DNA of 64,000 bases from Dactylosporangium roseum (lineage in GTDB: Bacteria; Actinomycetota; Actinomycetes; Mycobacteriales; Micromonosporaceae), in assembly GCF_025264685.1 (NCBI RefSeq), contig NZ_CP073721.1:735001-799000 (forward strand), written 5' to 3'. This document shows positions 1-8,445 of the stretch, in pieces (within the stretch, counting starts at the first letter, position 1; every line of letters begins with the position of its first letter). The notes beneath the pieces were generated by a model that searched no databases, was not told the origin of the DNA, and saw only the letters and a program-made list of their open reading frames with translations. Position numbers and translations under genes: made by a program.

Positions 1-6
1 TCCGCG

Positions 7-1008
7 TCAGGCCTTCAGGCGACGCAGGAGGTCGATCACGTCCGCCTCGTATTCGCGCCACTCGCGGTCCGGCTTGAAGCCCAGCTCCGCGTTGACCTGC
101 AGCAGCGGCTCGTTCTCCAGCGCGTTCCACGTCTGCACGTCGAGCAGGCCCGGCTCCGCCGCCCGCAGCTCGAACAGCATCCGCGCCTTGATCGCCCGGC
201 TGATGCCGTAGCCGCGGTGGCTGGGAACCTCGATGGTGTCGTACTGGTCGGCGCGGGTCGGGCGCTGCGCCGGCACGACCACCTCGGTCAGGCCGGCGAT
301 CGTGTCCGTCGCCTCGTGGACGGCGAGGACGATGTACGGCTTGAGGCCACGCGCGTGCAGGGTCGCCAGGCTCGCCCGCAGCCGCTCCGCGTCGTACGAG
401 CTGGGGCGCAGCTCGAGATCATCCACGACGGAGGCGCGGGCGGCCTCCTTCGCCGCCGCGTACGCCGCGTAGTGCGACTCGGGCGGGCCGCCGGGGTGGT
501 ATTCGATGCGATATCCGGCGCTGATGCCGGCCGCCATCTCGCCGAGCCGCAGCCAGTCGACACCGTTCAGGTCGAGCAGGTTGCGCATCTCGATGAACGC
601 GCACTCGAAGCCGTGCGCCTCGAAGAACTTCACACTCGGCGTGTCGCCGATGACCTCGACGCCGACCGACTCGAATCCTTCCTCGGCCGCACGCCGGGCG
701 ACGGCGGCGAGCAGGGCGGTGCCGACATGGCTGCGCCGCGCCGACGGGACCACCGACAGCTCGAGGACGCCGATGTCCTCCAGCGCGAGCAGGCTGGCAT
801 GGCCCAGGATCTCGCCGGACTCCTCGACGGCCAGCCAGGACGTGCGCCGCTCACCCGGCATGGTGACCGAGAGGTACTCCCGGAACATCCTGCTGCGCCA
901 GGGCGGATCCTCGGGCACGTCGACCGCCACGATCTCGTTCAATGCCCGCAGCACTGCCTCGAGCTCGGCCGCAGTCGCGGTCGCTGGGTCCCATTCGTGC
1001 ACCCTCAC
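7..1008 (-). CDS. GNAT N-acetyltransferase, two tandem domains
   Basis: 333 residues containing two GCN5-related acetyltransferase folds. The first (about residues 40-145) has the acetyl-CoA pyrophosphate-loop pattern RRSHVGTALL at 91-100 followed by FFEAHGF. The second (about 190-325) has the weaker loop HRGYGISRAIKARML and the C-terminal ELGFKP turn. Tandem GNATs of this size in actinomycetes include mycothiol synthase and many uncharacterised enzymes; the substrate cannot be read from the sequence. It starts at GTG and stands alone, transcribed away from the transglycosylase-side neighbour. Family assignment is firm, function is unknown. Confidence 0.85.
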   Translation of the reverse strand: MRVHEWDPATATAAELEAVLRALNEIVAVDVPEDPPWRSRMFREYLSVTMPGERRTSWLAVEESGEILGHASLLALEDIGVLELSVVPSARRSHVGTALLAAVARRAAEEGFESVGVEVIGDTPSVKFFEAHGFECAFIEMRNLLDLNGVDWLRLGEMAAGISAGYRIEYHPGGPPESHYAAYAAAKEAARASVVDDLELRPSSYDAERLRASLATLHARGLKPYIVLAVHEATDTIAGLTEVVVPAQRPTRADQYDTIEVPSHRGYGISRAIKARMLFELRAAEPGLLDVQTWNALENEPLLQVNAELGFKPDREWREYEADVIDLLRRLKA

Positions 1009-1108
1009 CGCTTAAGCTTGCCCACCTTTGTGGCTGAGCGGAAGTACCAGGGCGCAGAGCGTGGTATTGATCTACCCGATCCACCCGTGATCTCCCGATC
1101 TGTCCGGC

Positions 1109-2182
1109 CTACTCCGTCCGGTCCCGGCGGCCGTAGTCGTTCGCCGCGTTGAAGACCGCCGCGCGGTACTCCTCCGGCACGTTGTACGCGTGGATCGCCG
1201 CGTTCCAGCCCTCCCGCGTCGAGAGATCGCGCCCGTTGGCGCACAGGTAACCGGCGGCGGCCAGGGCCGCGTCGTCGATGTCGTTGATGTCGATCACACC
1301 GTCGTTGTCGGCGTCGACGCCGTACTGCTTCCAGGTGCTCGGCAGGAACTGCATGGCCCCGACGGCCCGGTCCCAGGTGCGGTCGGTGTCGAGCTCGCCG
1401 TGGTCGGTGTCGGGGATGCGCTGGCGGTTGCTCTGGCCGTCGAGCGGCGGTCCGACGATGGTCGGGACCGACTTGCCGTCCTCCTGGAGCAGGGCGTCGT
1501 TGAACCGGCCGTGGTTGGACTCGACCTTGCCGATGCCGGCGAGGGTGGTCCACGTCAGTTTGCATCTGGGCGTCGTACGAGCGGTGACGAGCTCCGCATA
1601 CCCGTACGCCTGCATCGCCACCGGTGGGATCTCGAGTTTCACGGCCCGCGGGGCGGCCCACGCGGCGAGCACGTCGGCCGGGCGCACCTTGACGCCCGGG
1701 GGCGGGCTGAACGACGACGAGGCGGCCGGCACCTGGGGGATCGGCGCCTCACCCGTCTCGGGGCCGTTTTCGCCGACGTTGGTCCCGGAGGGCACCGTCG
1801 TCGCCGACGCGCCGGCACGCGGCTTCGCGGTGGCGGGCACGACGAACCGGCCGCCGACCCAGGCGACGCTGAGTGTCACCAGGATGATCAGGCCGCCGAC
1901 GGTGAGCCGGCCCGCGGGCCGTGCCGCCCAGAGCCGCACCGCCTCCCGGATGTCGGAGAACCGCCCCTGCTTCGACTCCAGAACGGAGTCGGACGGCTCC
2001 GGAGCGGCGTGCTTGGGAACGTGCGGCTGGCGCGGAATCTTCGGAGTTTCCGCACCCGGGCCGCTGTCCGGGGCCGGAGGGCGGATCGTCGTCACGGAGA
2101 GTGTGTCTGTTGTGGACGTCTGGTCAACCTTGGCGGCCGCTTCGTCCGTCGGGTCGGGAGCGCGGTCGTCGATGCGTGCCAC
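1109..2182 (-). CDS. Membrane-anchored lytic murein transglycosylase
   Basis: Probable peptidoglycan lytic transglycosylase acting outside the membrane. From the GTG at 2182 the protein has 357 residues: a cytoplasmic Pro/Asp-rich N-terminus, one membrane segment at about 92-115, a low-complexity linker, and a C-terminal SLT-type domain. The catalytic Glu is in GKVESNHGRF, and AVGAMQFLPSTW and the tyrosine of AIHAYN match the family. A DADNDGVIDINDIDD stretch is EF-hand-like and probably binds calcium. The open frame runs on to 2338, but that would overlap the divergent fmdB gene and its promoter, so I prefer 2182; no clear ribosome binding site is visible. Confidence 0.8.
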   Translation of the reverse strand: MARIDDRAPDPTDEAAAKVDQTSTTDTLSVTTIRPPAPDSGPGAETPKIPRQPHVPKHAAPEPSDSVLESKQGRFSDIREAVRLWAARPAGRLTVGGLIILVTLSVAWVGGRFVVPATAKPRAGASATTVPSGTNVGENGPETGEAPIPQVPAASSSFSPPPGVKVRPADVLAAWAAPRAVKLEIPPVAMQAYGYAELVTARTTPRCKLTWTTLAGIGKVESNHGRFNDALLQEDGKSVPTIVGPPLDGQSNRQRIPDTDHGELDTDRTWDRAVGAMQFLPSTWKQYGVDADNDGVIDINDIDDAALAAAGYLCANGRDLSTREGWNAAIHAYNVPEEYRAAVFNAANDYGRRDRTE

Positions 2183-2224
2183 CGGTCGAGTATCCAGGAT
2201 TCCCGCAAGCGTGTCACCGTCGCC

Positions 2225-2230
2225 TAACCT
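2225..2230 (+). promoter_or_regulatory. -10 box of leaderless fmdB promoter
   Basis: TAACCT lies six bases before the ATG at 2237, so transcription would begin at or next to the start codon. No Shine-Dalgarno sequence is present, which agrees with leaderless initiation. Confidence 0.5.
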
Positions 2231-2236
2231 GTGAGA

Positions 2237-2452
2237 ATGCCTCGTTACGAGTACCGCTGCCGGGCCTGTGGGGACACCTTCGAGGTCCAGCGTCCGATGC
2301 GCGACGCCAACGTGAAGACCGCCTGTCCCGCAGGCCACGACGACACCGTGAAGCTGCTGTCGACGGTTGCGGTGGGCGGTGGCGGCGGTGACGCGACCGC
2401 GCAGCCACGCCCTTCCGGCGGCGGTTGCTGCGGCGGCGCCTGCGGTTGCTGA
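2237..2452 (+). CDS. FmdB-family zinc-ribbon protein with Cys-rich tail
   Basis: 71-residue small zinc-ribbon protein. The N-terminus MPRYEYRCRACGDTFE is the FmdB signature (CxxC knuckle); the second pair is imperfect, with only one Cys in ACPAGHDD, where His may substitute. After a Gly run the protein ends in GGGCCGGACGC, four cysteines within the last nine residues, which could bind a metal or be redox active. FmdB proteins are thought to be regulatory, but the role of this one is unknown. A GTG two codons upstream is possible; the ATG is favoured because a TAACCT -10 box sits six bases before it. A second FmdB protein of different type is encoded at 54527-54868. Confidence 0.8.
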   Translation: MPRYEYRCRACGDTFEVQRPMRDANVKTACPAGHDDTVKLLSTVAVGGGGGDATAQPRPSGGGCCGGACGC

Positions 2453-2510
2453 GCATTGTCACAAGTCGGTTTCGCATTTGACCGGAGACATTGCTCCGTG
2501 CGGCTTTGAG

Positions 2511-2533
2511 GTTGTGGCCTGTCGTGCCACAAC
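2511..2533 (+). terminator. Short perfect hairpin after fmdB
   Basis: GTTGTGGC and GCCACAAC form an 8-bp perfect stem around a 7-base loop, 59 bases after the fmdB stop. There is no T-run, so it could be a terminator or an operator of the downstream cyclase gene. Confidence 0.35.
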
Positions 2534-2733
2534 CGTCTCCGCTGTGTTGTCGTTACGTCACGCGAAACCCACTCAAGCTTTTCCCTCCGTCGCCGCTGAC
2601 CTGCTCATACACCCGCGGTAAGGCGGGCTGGATCGACCTTGAGGGTCGACGGTGGGGGCCGTTTCTACGATGCGCGTGCCCCCGGGGTGGGGAAATATGG
2701 GGCACGCCTAATAGGGGGAGGCGGAGGTTTCAC

Positions 2734-5409
2734 GTGTCGGGGCGGACGCACCTGCCCAGTGGGCTGGTGACATTCCTCTTCACCGACATCGAGGGCTCGA
2801 CGCGATTGGCCCAGATGCTCGGTGCGGGATACCGGCCGGTGCTCCACGAGCACCGGCAGGTGATTCGCCGCGCACTGTCCACGGCGGATGGTGTAGAGCT
2901 GTTCACAGAGGGTGACTCTCTGTTCGTCGCCTTCGCCGATGCCGCCGCCGCCCTTACCGCCTGCGCGGAGGCGCAGCGTGCGCTCGCCGTCCACGACTGG
3001 CCGTCACCCGAGGCCCGGCCCCGGGTCCGGATGGGCTTGCACACCGGCTTCGCCGAGCCGTACTGCGGTGAGTACACCTCACCGGAGGTCCACCGTGCCG
3101 CGCGCGTCGCCGCCGCCGCGCACGGTGGCCAGGTGCTGTGCTCGGCCGCGACCGCCGCCCGTGTGGGGCTCGCCGAAAACCCGCTGGTCGACGACCCCTG
3201 GCTGCTCGACCTGGGCCTGCACCGGCTGCGCGGCTTCGACGGCTGCGAGCGCATCTTCCAGCTCGTCGCGCCCGGTCTGGAGCGGCAGTTCCCCCGGCCG
3301 CGCACGATCGACGCGCCGGCCCACAACCTGCCGGTGCAGACCACCCGGTTCATCGGCCGCGCGGCCGAGCGGGCTGCGGTCCGCGACCTGATCGGCCGGC
3401 ACCGGCTGGTCACCGTCGTCGGGGCCGGTGGCGCCGGCAAGACACGGGTGGCCGTCGAGGCCGCCGGCGAGCTGGTCGAGCAGTTCCGCGACGGGGTGTG
3501 GTTCGTCGACCTCAGCACCGTCGCGACCAGCGACCTCGTGGACGTCAACGTCGCCGCCGCGCTGGGCCTGCGCCCCGAGCCCGGCCGCCCGGTCATCCAG
3601 ACCGTCATCGACCACGCGCGCGACCGGCGCCTCCTGCTCCTGCTCGACACCTCCGACGCACAGCTACCCGCCGCCCGCCGGCTGGTCGCGCGACTGCTCG
3701 CCGCCGGATCCGAGATCGCGGTGCTGGCGACCAGCCGCGAGCCACTGGGTCTCGCCGGTGAGGTCGTCTGGCGCATCCCGCCGCTGTCGGTCGAGGCCGC
3801 GAGCGGCGGCGGGTTCAGCGACGCCGTGGCCCTGCTCGTCGACCGGGCCGCCGCGGCCCGTGGCGGCCGCCCGGTCGAGCCCGGCGACATCGCCCAGCTC
3901 ACCCGGGTCGCCGAGGCGCTGGAGGGCCTCCCGCTGGCGCTGGAGCTGGCGGCGGCCCGGCTCCGGCTGCTCACCGCCGCGCAGCTCGCCGAGCGCATCG
4001 ACGACGTCCTCGGGATCCTCGACGCGGGCTCGGGCGGCGACGTCGAGGTCTCCGACCGGCACCGGACCATGCAGGCGGCGGTGAGCTGGTCGTACCGCAC
4101 CCTGGACGCGCGCGCCGCCCGGCTCCTGCGCTGGCTGTCTGTCTTCGCCAGCCCGGTCGACCTGCCCGCCGTCGAGTGGCTGCACGACGGCGACCCGCTC
4201 GACCCCCTGGCGACCCTCGTCGACAAGTCACTGCTGCAGGCCGAGGCGGGCGCGACCGGCGCGACGTACCGCATGCTCGACCCGATCCGCGCCTACGCCG
4301 CCCGCCTGCTCCTCGACGCCGGTGAGGAGGAGGCCGCCCGCGAGCGGCACGTGGCCTGGTGCCTCGATGCGGCCCACGACGCCTACCTCGACGCTGACGG
4401 GCGGCCGGTCACCCTGTCGCTCTACGCCCTCGACCCGATCGCCGACGAGCTGCGCGCTGCCCTGCAGTGGACCGTCACCCGGGGCAGCGCCCGCCAGGGA
4501 CTGGCCCTCGCCGGAACGCTCGACCAGTGGTGGCGGGAGCGCGGACTCGTGCGGGAAGGGCGGATGTGGCTCTTCCGGCTGTACGAGCGGATCAGCGCGA
4601 CCGGCGAGCCGGTGCCCGACGCGGAGCTGGCCGCCGCGTACCACATGCACTCGTTGCACGCCGGCGCCGACGGCGAGACGGTCGAGGAGCTGCGGTTCTC
4701 CCAGCGGGCCGAGGCGGCCGCCCGCCGGGCCGGCGATCCCGGCCTCATCGCGCGTGTGCTCGCCGGCCGCGGCGCGCCGCTGCTCGACATGGGCCGCGTC
4801 GAGGAGGCCGAGCGCACCTGCCGCGACCTCATCGCCTGGGCGGAAGAGCAGGGGGTCGAGACCGAGGCGCTGTTCGCCGTCTACGCCCTGGCCCAGATCC
4901 TCTGGCACCGGGGCGCTCTGGACGAGGCCGCCGATCTGCTGGCCGGCGCCCGACCGCTGGAGAACAGCCGGCCGCTGGAGCGCGGCCGCCGCACGGTCGA
5001 CATGATGCTCGGCATGGTGGCGCTGTCCCGCGGTGACCTGGTGGCCGCGCACGACCACCTGGTCGTGGCCCTGCGCTCGCGGATGGGCTACGGCTTCCAT
5101 CTGCGGGTCTGCGAGACCCTCAGCGCCATCGCGGTCCGCTGCGCCCTCGGCGCCGACCACGAGACGGCCGCCCAGTTGTTCGGGGCCGCCCAGGCCGCCC
5201 GTGTCCGCCTGCGCTGCTCCGCCGGGGCGTTCGGCGCCTACTGGACCGACCAGCAGGCGGCCCTGCGCACGACGATGGGGGACGCGGCGTTCGACGCGGC
5301 CTACGCCGCGGGCGGCGCGTTGAGCCTGGAGGAGTCGGTGGCGATGGCCCTGACGATCGAGCATCCCGACCTGGTGGCCGGCTCGATCCGCTTCTCCGCG
5401 GTCGAATAG
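2734..5409 (+). CDS. Class III adenylate cyclase domain fused to STAND ATPase and TPR region
   Basis: 891 residues from GTG 2734, which follows a strong purine-rich ribosome site (GGGGGAGGCGGAGG); upstream in-frame starts lack one. Domains: class III nucleotide cyclase at about 10-170, with the first metal-binding Asp in FTDIEGST (16-23) and the second in GDSLFVAF (near 61); an AP/NB-ARC-like ATPase with P-loop GAGGAGKTR near 230 and LLLLLDT as Walker B; then a helical TPR-like region to the end. The layout matches the mycobacterial cyclase-ATPase regulators (Rv0386/Rv1358 type), but those end in a LuxR helix-turn-helix and this one stops without it. It may therefore signal through cAMP or protein contacts rather than DNA binding (inference). 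Confidence 0.85.
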   Translation: MSGRTHLPSGLVTFLFTDIEGSTRLAQMLGAGYRPVLHEHRQVIRRALSTADGVELFTEGDSLFVAFADAAAALTACAEAQRALAVHDWPSPEARPRVRMGLHTGFAEPYCGEYTSPEVHRAARVAAAAHGGQVLCSAATAARVGLAENPLVDDPWLLDLGLHRLRGFDGCERIFQLVAPGLERQFPRPRTIDAPAHNLPVQTTRFIGRAAERAAVRDLIGRHRLVTVVGAGGAGKTRVAVEAAGELVEQFRDGVWFVDLSTVATSDLVDVNVAAALGLRPEPGRPVIQTVIDHARDRRLLLLLDTSDAQLPAARRLVARLLAAGSEIAVLATSREPLGLAGEVVWRIPPLSVEAASGGGFSDAVALLVDRAAAARGGRPVEPGDIAQLTRVAEALEGLPLALELAAARLRLLTAAQLAERIDDVLGILDAGSGGDVEVSDRHRTMQAAVSWSYRTLDARAARLLRWLSVFASPVDLPAVEWLHDGDPLDPLATLVDKSLLQAEAGATGATYRMLDPIRAYAARLLLDAGEEEAARERHVAWCLDAAHDAYLDADGRPVTLSLYALDPIADELRAALQWTVTRGSARQGLALAGTLDQWWRERGLVREGRMWLFRLYERISATGEPVPDAELAAAYHMHSLHAGADGETVEELRFSQRAEAAARRAGDPGLIARVLAGRGAPLLDMGRVEEAERTCRDLIAWAEEQGVETEALFAVYALAQILWHRGALDEAADLLAGARPLENSRPLERGRRTVDMMLGMVALSRGDLVAAHDHLVVALRSRMGYGFHLRVCETLSAIAVRCALGADHETAAQLFGAAQAARVRLRCSAGAFGAYWTDQQAALRTTMGDAAFDAAYAAGGALSLEESVAMALTIEHPDLVAGSIRFSAVE

Positions 5410-5429
5410 GGGCGCCTCACCCAAGTGGG

Positions 5430-5467
5430 GTGGCGGTGTCCGAGGGGTTACCCCGGTTCGCCGCCAC
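5430..5467. terminator. Hairpin between convergent genes
   Basis: GTGGCGG (5430-5436) pairs with CCGCCAC (5461-5467), and an inner GGGG/CCCC pair lengthens the stem. It lies 21 bases after the cyclase stop, before the convergent gene ending at 5549, and may terminate both. Confidence 0.5.
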
Positions 5468-5548
5468 CTCACCTCAGGGAGGCTCGCCGGCCGTGGCCGG
5501 TTCGCGTGGTTCTGCCATTGGGACGCATCAGCCCGCGCGAAGGTTGCC

Positions 5549-6070
5549 TCAGTTCTCCTCGGGGTCCTGGTTGGCCTCGGCACCCAGGACGTACGCCTGC
5601 ATCGCCAGCTCGTCGCCGGACGGCCACACGAACGCGGGCAGCTCCGCCGGCCCGAGGTCGCGAACGTAACTCCAGAAGATGCGCACCGCCTCCGCCGGTG
5701 TGGCCGCCTCGATCGGCAGGTCGACGCTGACCAGCCAGGTCCGCCGCTCGGTGCCGACCGGCCGCACCCGGGAGGTCACCGAGCTGTATGCGGCCTCGTC
5801 GAGCGGGTGCACCCCGGCCGCCAGCTTCGCGGTGGGCGTCCGGGGGAAGGGGATCGGGGCGTCGAGGAGGTTGACCGTGTACTGCAGGGCGCCGGCGCCG
5901 TCGGAGCGGGCCAGTCCGAACACCACCGGCTCCTCGACGGCCGCCACCAGGAGCGCCTCGTCACCGGCGGGCAACTCGCCGGCCGCCCCCGGCACGGTGA
6001 GTGTGTCGGTGCCGTAGAGGCGCTCCGACTCGTACTGCTCGGGGGAGACCACGACCGTCCATTTCGCCAT
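5549..6070 (-). CDS. Conserved hypothetical protein
   Basis: 173 residues, no signal peptide or membrane segment, acidic overall (ends NQDPEEN). The C-terminal part (RIFWSYVRDLGPAELPAF, then a WPSGDELAMQAYVLG stretch) looks like a compact alpha/beta fold typical of actinomycete-only hypotheticals; I recognise no catalytic motif. It begins at ATG with TGGAAT six bases upstream, a possible leaderless arrangement. Transcribed in the same direction as grpB and tag behind it, but with its own spacing. Confidence 0.6.
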   Translation of the reverse strand: MAKWTVVVSPEQYESERLYGTDTLTVPGAAGELPAGDEALLVAAVEEPVVFGLARSDGAGALQYTVNLLDAPIPFPRTPTAKLAAGVHPLDEAAYSSVTSRVRPVGTERRTWLVSVDLPIEAATPAEAVRIFWSYVRDLGPAELPAFVWPSGDELAMQAYVLGAEANQDPEEN

Positions 6071-6090
6071 GACCCAATTCCATCACGGCG

Positions 6091-6654
6091 TCAGCGGTGC
6101 TCCACGGTCCATCCGTACTGGTCGGCCCACTGCTCCGCACGGTCGAGCATGTCGAAGATGAAGTCGGTCTTCGCGCGGGTGTAGCCCTCGCGGTCGTCGG
6201 CGAAGCGGATCGCCAGGCGGCGCTTCACCTGGGCGTAGGCGTCGACGGCCAGGTCGTGTGCGCGCAGGAAGTCGACGAACAGCAGTTGGACCCGCTCATG
6301 CGACGAGCCGCTCGACGTCACGTGCACGTGCCGGGTGCGCGGCGGGGTCGCCGGCCGGAAGAACGACCAGCGGGCCGCCGCGTCGCGGTGCGCGAGCGCC
6401 ATGCCGGTCGACTCGACGCCCGGCCGATAGGCCGCCTGGTCGTGCTCGTCGGCGACGACCACCAGGATGTCGATGACGTTCTTCGCGGCCAGCCCGGGCA
6501 CCGCCGTGGAGCCGATGTGCTCGATGCGCAGGGCGACCGGGCCCAGGGCGTCGGCCAGCTCGTCGCGGTAGTAGGCGAACTTCGCCGGCCAGCTCTGGTC
6601 ATAGTCCACCAGGTCGAGCGGGTCGCCGTAATCCGCGGCGAACTCGGCGGTCAT
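6091..6654 (-). CDS. GrpB-family protein (UPF0157, nucleotidyltransferase-like)
   Basis: 187 residues. The family signature is clear: VDYDQSWPAKFAYYRDEL near the N-terminus, then IEHIGSTAVPGLAAKNVIDI (about 45-64), which is the GS(T)xxxGL...KxxxDI pattern of the nucleotidyltransferase-like fold. Mid-protein HVHVTSSGSSHERVQLLF and the C-terminal YTRAKTDFIFDML segment also fit. In some bacteria the same domain is fused to dephospho-CoA kinase; here it stands alone. Substrate unknown. Start ATG follows GGAG. Confidence 0.85.
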   Translation of the reverse strand: MTAEFAADYGDPLDLVDYDQSWPAKFAYYRDELADALGPVALRIEHIGSTAVPGLAAKNVIDILVVVADEHDQAAYRPGVESTGMALAHRDAAARWSFFRPATPPRTRHVHVTSSGSSHERVQLLFVDFLRAHDLAVDAYAQVKRRLAIRFADDREGYTRAKTDFIFDMLDRAEQWADQYGWTVEHR

Positions 6655-6708
6655 CTCGTTTCACACTCCAGTCGCCCAGGTGCAGCTCCGGCTCATCATC
6701 CGTCGGGA

Positions 6709-7287
6709 TCATGGCTGCTCGAGCTGCACAAAACAAGAGGCGACATGATCGTTGACCATGCCGGTGGCCTGCATGAGGGCATAGGCGGTGGTCGGGCCGA
6801 CGAACCGGAACCCGCGGCGTTTCAGCTCTTTCGCCAGTGCCTTCGATTCCGTGGTCGTCGCCGGAACGGCGGAGAAATCCGCAGGTCGCGGCCGGGGCGG
6901 CGCGGGCGCGAACGACCACAGGAGGGCAGCGATCCCGCCGGGCAGCTCGGCCGCCGCGCGGGCGTTGGCGATCGCGGCCTCGATCTTCGCCCGGTTGCGC
7001 ACGATGCCCGCGTCGGCGAGCAGCCGGTCGACGTCGGATTCGCCGAACGCGGCGACCTTTTCGATCTCGAAGCCGGCGAAGGCGGCCCGGAACGCGGGGC
7101 GCTTGCGCAGAATGGTGATCCACGCCAGGCCCGACTGAAACGCCTCAAGCGTCAGCCGCTCATACAGCCCGTTGTCGTCCCGGATCGGCCGACCCCATTC
7201 GGAGTCGTGATACTCGAGATAGTCGGGCGTCGAACCCGCCCACCCGCATCTCGCCAGCCCGTCGGCGCCGACGACCACATCACCCAT
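6709..7287 (-). CDS. tag: DNA-3-methyladenine glycosylase I
   Basis: 192-residue base-excision repair enzyme that removes 3-methyladenine from DNA. It carries the Tag zinc ligands: Cys14 (RCGWAG), His27 (EYHDSEWGRP) and the C-terminal pair in NDHVASCF. The catalytic-pocket segment LTLEAFQSGLAWITILRKR and the helix-hairpin-helix-like region AGIVRNRAKIEA are intact, so it should be active. Divergence from the usual length is nil. The ATG is preceded by TAGGTT at seven bases, indicating leaderless transcription. The nearby DivIVA-like and folP2 genes repeat the mycobacterial neighbourhood. Confidence 0.95.
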   Translation of the reverse strand: MGDVVVGADGLARCGWAGSTPDYLEYHDSEWGRPIRDDNGLYERLTLEAFQSGLAWITILRKRPAFRAAFAGFEIEKVAAFGESDVDRLLADAGIVRNRAKIEAAIANARAAAELPGGIAALLWSFAPAPPRPRPADFSAVPATTTESKALAKELKRRGFRFVGPTTAYALMQATGMVNDHVASCFVQLEQP

Positions 7288-7294
7288 GCTTCGG

Positions 7295-7300
7295 AACCTA
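7295..7300 (-). promoter_or_regulatory. -10 box of leaderless tag promoter
   Basis: On the minus strand TAGGTT lies seven bases before the tag ATG (7287), with no Shine-Dalgarno sequence between. Confidence 0.5.
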
Positions 7301-7339
7301 CTCCGCGGCTACGACATTTTCGCTCCGGGTGCGCCGGGC

Positions 7340-7816
7340 CTACGACAGCTCGCCGTTCTCCACCATGCGGGCGAAGCGGCGCAGCGCGCCGGTCAGGCCG
7401 GCCTTGGAGCCCGGCCACAGCAGCGGCCAGGCGACCTTGCCCGCCGGGCCGGCCGGCAGGTGGAACCACTCGTGCCAGACCACCTGGGTCCGGTCGGCGC
7501 CCAGCGGCGTGCAGCGCAGGACGCCGGGGCCGCGCAGCACCTTGCCGTGGTGCACGACGCGCACCTCGAACGGCGGGTCGAGCTTCACCACCCGCATGAG
7601 GTCACGCAGGACCGCGGGGCCGACCTGGGTGACCGCCTCGATCTGGCTGCCCTCGCCCCCGTCGCCGGACAGCACGCGGACCTTCGTGAACGGGATCCAC
7701 TCGCCCTGCCGCGGCCAGTCGACGAGTGCGGCGAAGACGACCTCGGCCCGTGCGTCGACGATCACCGTGGCGGTGACCTCGCCGGTGCCCGGCCGTTCCG
7801 CGTCGCTATAGGTCAC
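7340..7816 (-). CDS. SRPBCC-family lipid/ligand-binding protein
   Basis: 158 residues of START/polyketide-cyclase-like fold: TATVIVDARAEVVFAALVDW at the N-terminus, a run of beta strands with DRTQVVWHEWFHLPAGP, and a long C-terminal helix ending LRRFARMVENGE. Members bind hydrophobic ligands in a central cavity; ligand unknown. The GTG start shares four bases (GTGA) with the stop of the upstream DivIVA-like gene, so the two are translationally coupled. Confidence 0.75.
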   Translation of the reverse strand: MTYSDAERPGTGEVTATVIVDARAEVVFAALVDWPRQGEWIPFTKVRVLSGDGGEGSQIEAVTQVGPAVLRDLMRVVKLDPPFEVRVVHHGKVLRGPGVLRCTPLGADRTQVVWHEWFHLPAGPAGKVAWPLLWPGSKAGLTGALRRFARMVENGELS

Positions 7817-8367
7817 TTCACCACCGGGGACGGGTGACCCCAGGAGTCGTCGGCGGAGACGCCCCAGCGGTTGCCGTCGGCGTCCGGCCGGTCGTCCGCC
7901 GCGGGCTCGTCGGAATTGGCTGCTTCATCCGCCCTGCCCTCCTTGTCGGACTTATCGAATTTCTCGGCTTTTTCGGCTCGGTCGACCACCGCTGTCCCGC
8001 CAGCGCCTGACACGGCCGCCTCGCGCGCGTCGCGCAACGCGTCGGCGTCCTCGGTGCGGGCCTCGCGGAGCGCCTTGATCTCCGCCTCCAGGACCTGGAT
8101 CAGCTCCTCCTTGTAACCGATGTCGTAGCCGGCCCGCCGCAGCGCCGTGTCCACCTGGGACATCCGGTAACCCCGGATCGCGGTGTCGAACCGCAGTTGT
8201 CCCACGTCGCCCTCGACCAGCGGGCGCGACGACGGCAGGGGCACCGCGCGTCCGTCGGGCTCATGTCCTTCGATCCCCGGGTCGTCACCGGTGATCAACA
8301 GCGACACGCCGAACCCGATGGCCCCGACGACCACAGCGGCGATCAACACCAGGAGGAACTCAGCCAT
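7813..8367 (-). CDS. DivIVA-domain membrane protein
   Basis: 184 residues from ATG 8367. One N-terminal membrane helix (about 3-26), then the DivIVA-type segment LRFDTAIRGYRMSQVDTALR followed by a short coiled coil rich in Glu, Ala and Lys (about 85-150) and a disordered acidic tail. The RGYxxxQVD core matches DivIVA repeats in actinobacterial cell-envelope proteins; M. tuberculosis Rv1209 beside folP2 is the likely counterpart (from memory). It probably sits at the membrane and may mark curved or polar membrane. CACGAT lies seven bases before the ATG as a weak -10. Confidence 0.75.
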   Translation of the reverse strand: MAEFLLVLIAAVVVGAIGFGVSLLITGDDPGIEGHEPDGRAVPLPSSRPLVEGDVGQLRFDTAIRGYRMSQVDTALRRAGYDIGYKEELIQVLEAEIKALREARTEDADALRDAREAAVSGAGGTAVVDRAEKAEKFDKSDKEGRADEAANSDEPAADDRPDADGNRWGVSADDSWGHPSPVVK

Positions 8368-8445
8368 AGGGGGAATCGTGGCACGCTGAATGGGCCTGGG
8401 CGACCCCGGCACACCCATCTGAAGGAAACGTGGAGGCCATCAACG

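Noticed and set aside
2491..2733. N-terminal extension of the cyclase gene
   Set aside because: No ribosome site at 2491, composition unlike the rest, and class III domain begins at the GTG 2734.
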